Under the pieces are notes generated by a model. That model worked only from the letters and a program-made list of their open reading frames with translations, was not told the DNA's origin and made no database searches. This document shows, piece after piece, positions 62,785-64,000 of a DNA stretch of 64,000 nucleotides (positions within the stretch are counted from its first letter, which is position 1; every line of letters starts with the position of its first letter). Source of the DNA: Cyrtodaria siliqua (Eukaryota; Mollusca; Bivalvia; Adapedonta; Hiatellidae); assembly GCA_037043455.1 (NCBI GenBank), contig JAWPHD010004465.1, positions 62,001-126,000 of the forward strand. Reading direction: 5' to 3'. Position numbers and translations under genes: made by a program.

Positions 62785-64000
62785 ATAAATATAAAAAGAT
62801 CGGACAGGGAAAGTAGCATTCAAGGAGAACAGTCAACCACAAAACACAGAAACAAACACGCAAACAGACAAACAAGAAGTCAAAAGCAAAAATAAATGCA
62901 AACGACATCACAAACACGAAAGGGTTGACAATAGGGCTACCGCCTTGGAACGGTCAGTGGCAAAGTAGGCCACTGGGGGTTTAAACCGGTTCTAGGGTGC
63001 ATCAAACCTCACACTTACCCTACTTCATCCCATTAAAACAGGACAGTGTAAATAAAGAAATCCCCGCCATTATCTAATCTCTAACCAACAGGCAGCATCA
63101 ATAGGCAATATAAGTAAAACACAAATATGCTCGTGTAAATATAATACAAAAAAAACAATAGCCTAGAAAGCCACAATGAAGGTACTCAATGACTTGGCAG
63201 AAGCCAGTGCAGTAAGAGAATAAACCATTAAGGGCACGACAAGAAAGATCATAGACAAACATCAAACGCCACCGTCCCAATGGGCTTTAGGTAGGCGTCA
63301 TCATAGGGTCCACAGTCTGTCTGGTCATCGTACAAGTAAAGAGGAAAGCATAGTGGCGAACTGTAAAAGGGTCCACCACCAAGCATGCAGTACGTTGCAA
63401 AATAATAGGGTCATAACCTCTTTTGATAAACTTTTTAACAAGTTTAACAAAGATAGTATGAAAGTGATCAGGACCAAGAATCTTACGAAATTTATAAATC
63501 ACATCATTATAGAAGTCAGGTTGTGATAGTCTTTGTCGCAGAAGAGTCCTTAAATTACTTTTATATTTGGAAAGAAGATCAGGGTTACGATAATAACATT
63601 TTGCAAAAGTTTAACGAAGTTTATGGTAACGGTAACCCTGATTGAGTAACATTTTAGTTACACAAAGATTACGAATATTAAAGTCCTGAACTCGAGTACA
63701 AGCTCTAGAAAAACGAATAAGTTGAGACACATACACCCCATAAGAAGTTGCTCGGGGAACATCCCCATCCAAGTGGGGATAATTAACAATGTCAAAATTA
63801 AAATCATCTCTCTTGTCATATATTTTGCTAATTATTTCATCATTTTCAATCGAGAAATCTAAATCAAGAAAAGAAGCGTTAATATCAGATATATTAGCTT
63901 TGTTAAGCTGAATTTCTTTAGGATAAATATAATTAACCATAGTTGGACAGAAATGGTTGTCAATGTTCAATATGTCATCCAGATAGCGAGAGGTGTCATT
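62785..64000 (-). mobile_element. Retroelement R copy, open at the window edge
   Basis: The 3' untranslated part (63310-62785) ends in ATATAAAAAGATCGG. From 63502 to 64000 the minus strand reads RT C-terminal text in several frames: FLDLDFSIENDEI, IVNYPHLDGDVPRATSYGVY, SQLIRFSRACTRV and VKLVKKFIKRGYDP. It is the best preserved C-terminus of R in the window (119 codons open at 63970-63611), but frameshifts follow, so it is not active here. It continues beyond 64000. Confidence 0.7.

Overview
This is AT-rich metazoan DNA, most likely from a bivalve mollusc. I infer this from frequent ACATGTA-type words, tRNA-derived SINEs, CR1/L2-, Tx1- and I/Nimb-like LINE pieces, many short MITEs, and imperfect tandem arrays with a period of about 155-161 bp. 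No complete host gene is visible. The only host-gene candidates are short: a possible first coding exon on the minus strand at 59531-59765 beside a CCAAAATGGCGG promoter motif, and a possible internal exon at 38462-38584.

The centre of interest is a nearly complete Maverick/Polinton (a virus-like giant DNA transposon) at 42872-57515, about 14.6 kb. It has terminal inverted repeats of 344 and 285 bp, flanked on both sides by AGTTT. It carries a minor capsid (penton-like) gene with a C-terminal beta-rich head, a double-jelly-roll major capsid gene, a packaging ATPase, a retrovirus-type integrase, a protein-primed family B DNA polymerase, a zinc-ribbon protein, and ten conserved or small proteins of unknown function, most with membrane segments. 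Genes lie on both strands, often overlap tail-to-tail by 6-20 bp, and have short A/T-rich leaders. Capsid, ATPase and polymerase are each broken by a few point lesions. All other genes are open. No maturation protease gene is present.

A second, much older Polinton of a different lineage survives at about 6840-13600. Its packaging ATPase (minus strand) is split into three pieces by two retroelement insertions in opposite orientation (8405-9735 and about 9985-11100). Its polymerase has collapsed by internal deletions and is fused to an upstream gene.

The rest is transposon-rich non-coding DNA. There is one retroelement family (called R here) with a conserved 3' region present in more than ten copies (4.5, 8.4, 10, 25, 27, 29-30, 39, 60 and 63 kb). 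A 480-bp element Q is nested in R. An I/Nimb-like LINE with a perfect 13-bp target duplication lies at 34870-38415. Two tRNA-derived SINE families, three or more MITE families and satellite-like arrays at 14.4-15.4, 33.5-34.8 and 57.8-58.2 kb make up the remainder. Long stretches (for example 22.1-25.0, 39.9-42.9 and 61.2-62.6 kb) show nothing I can name.
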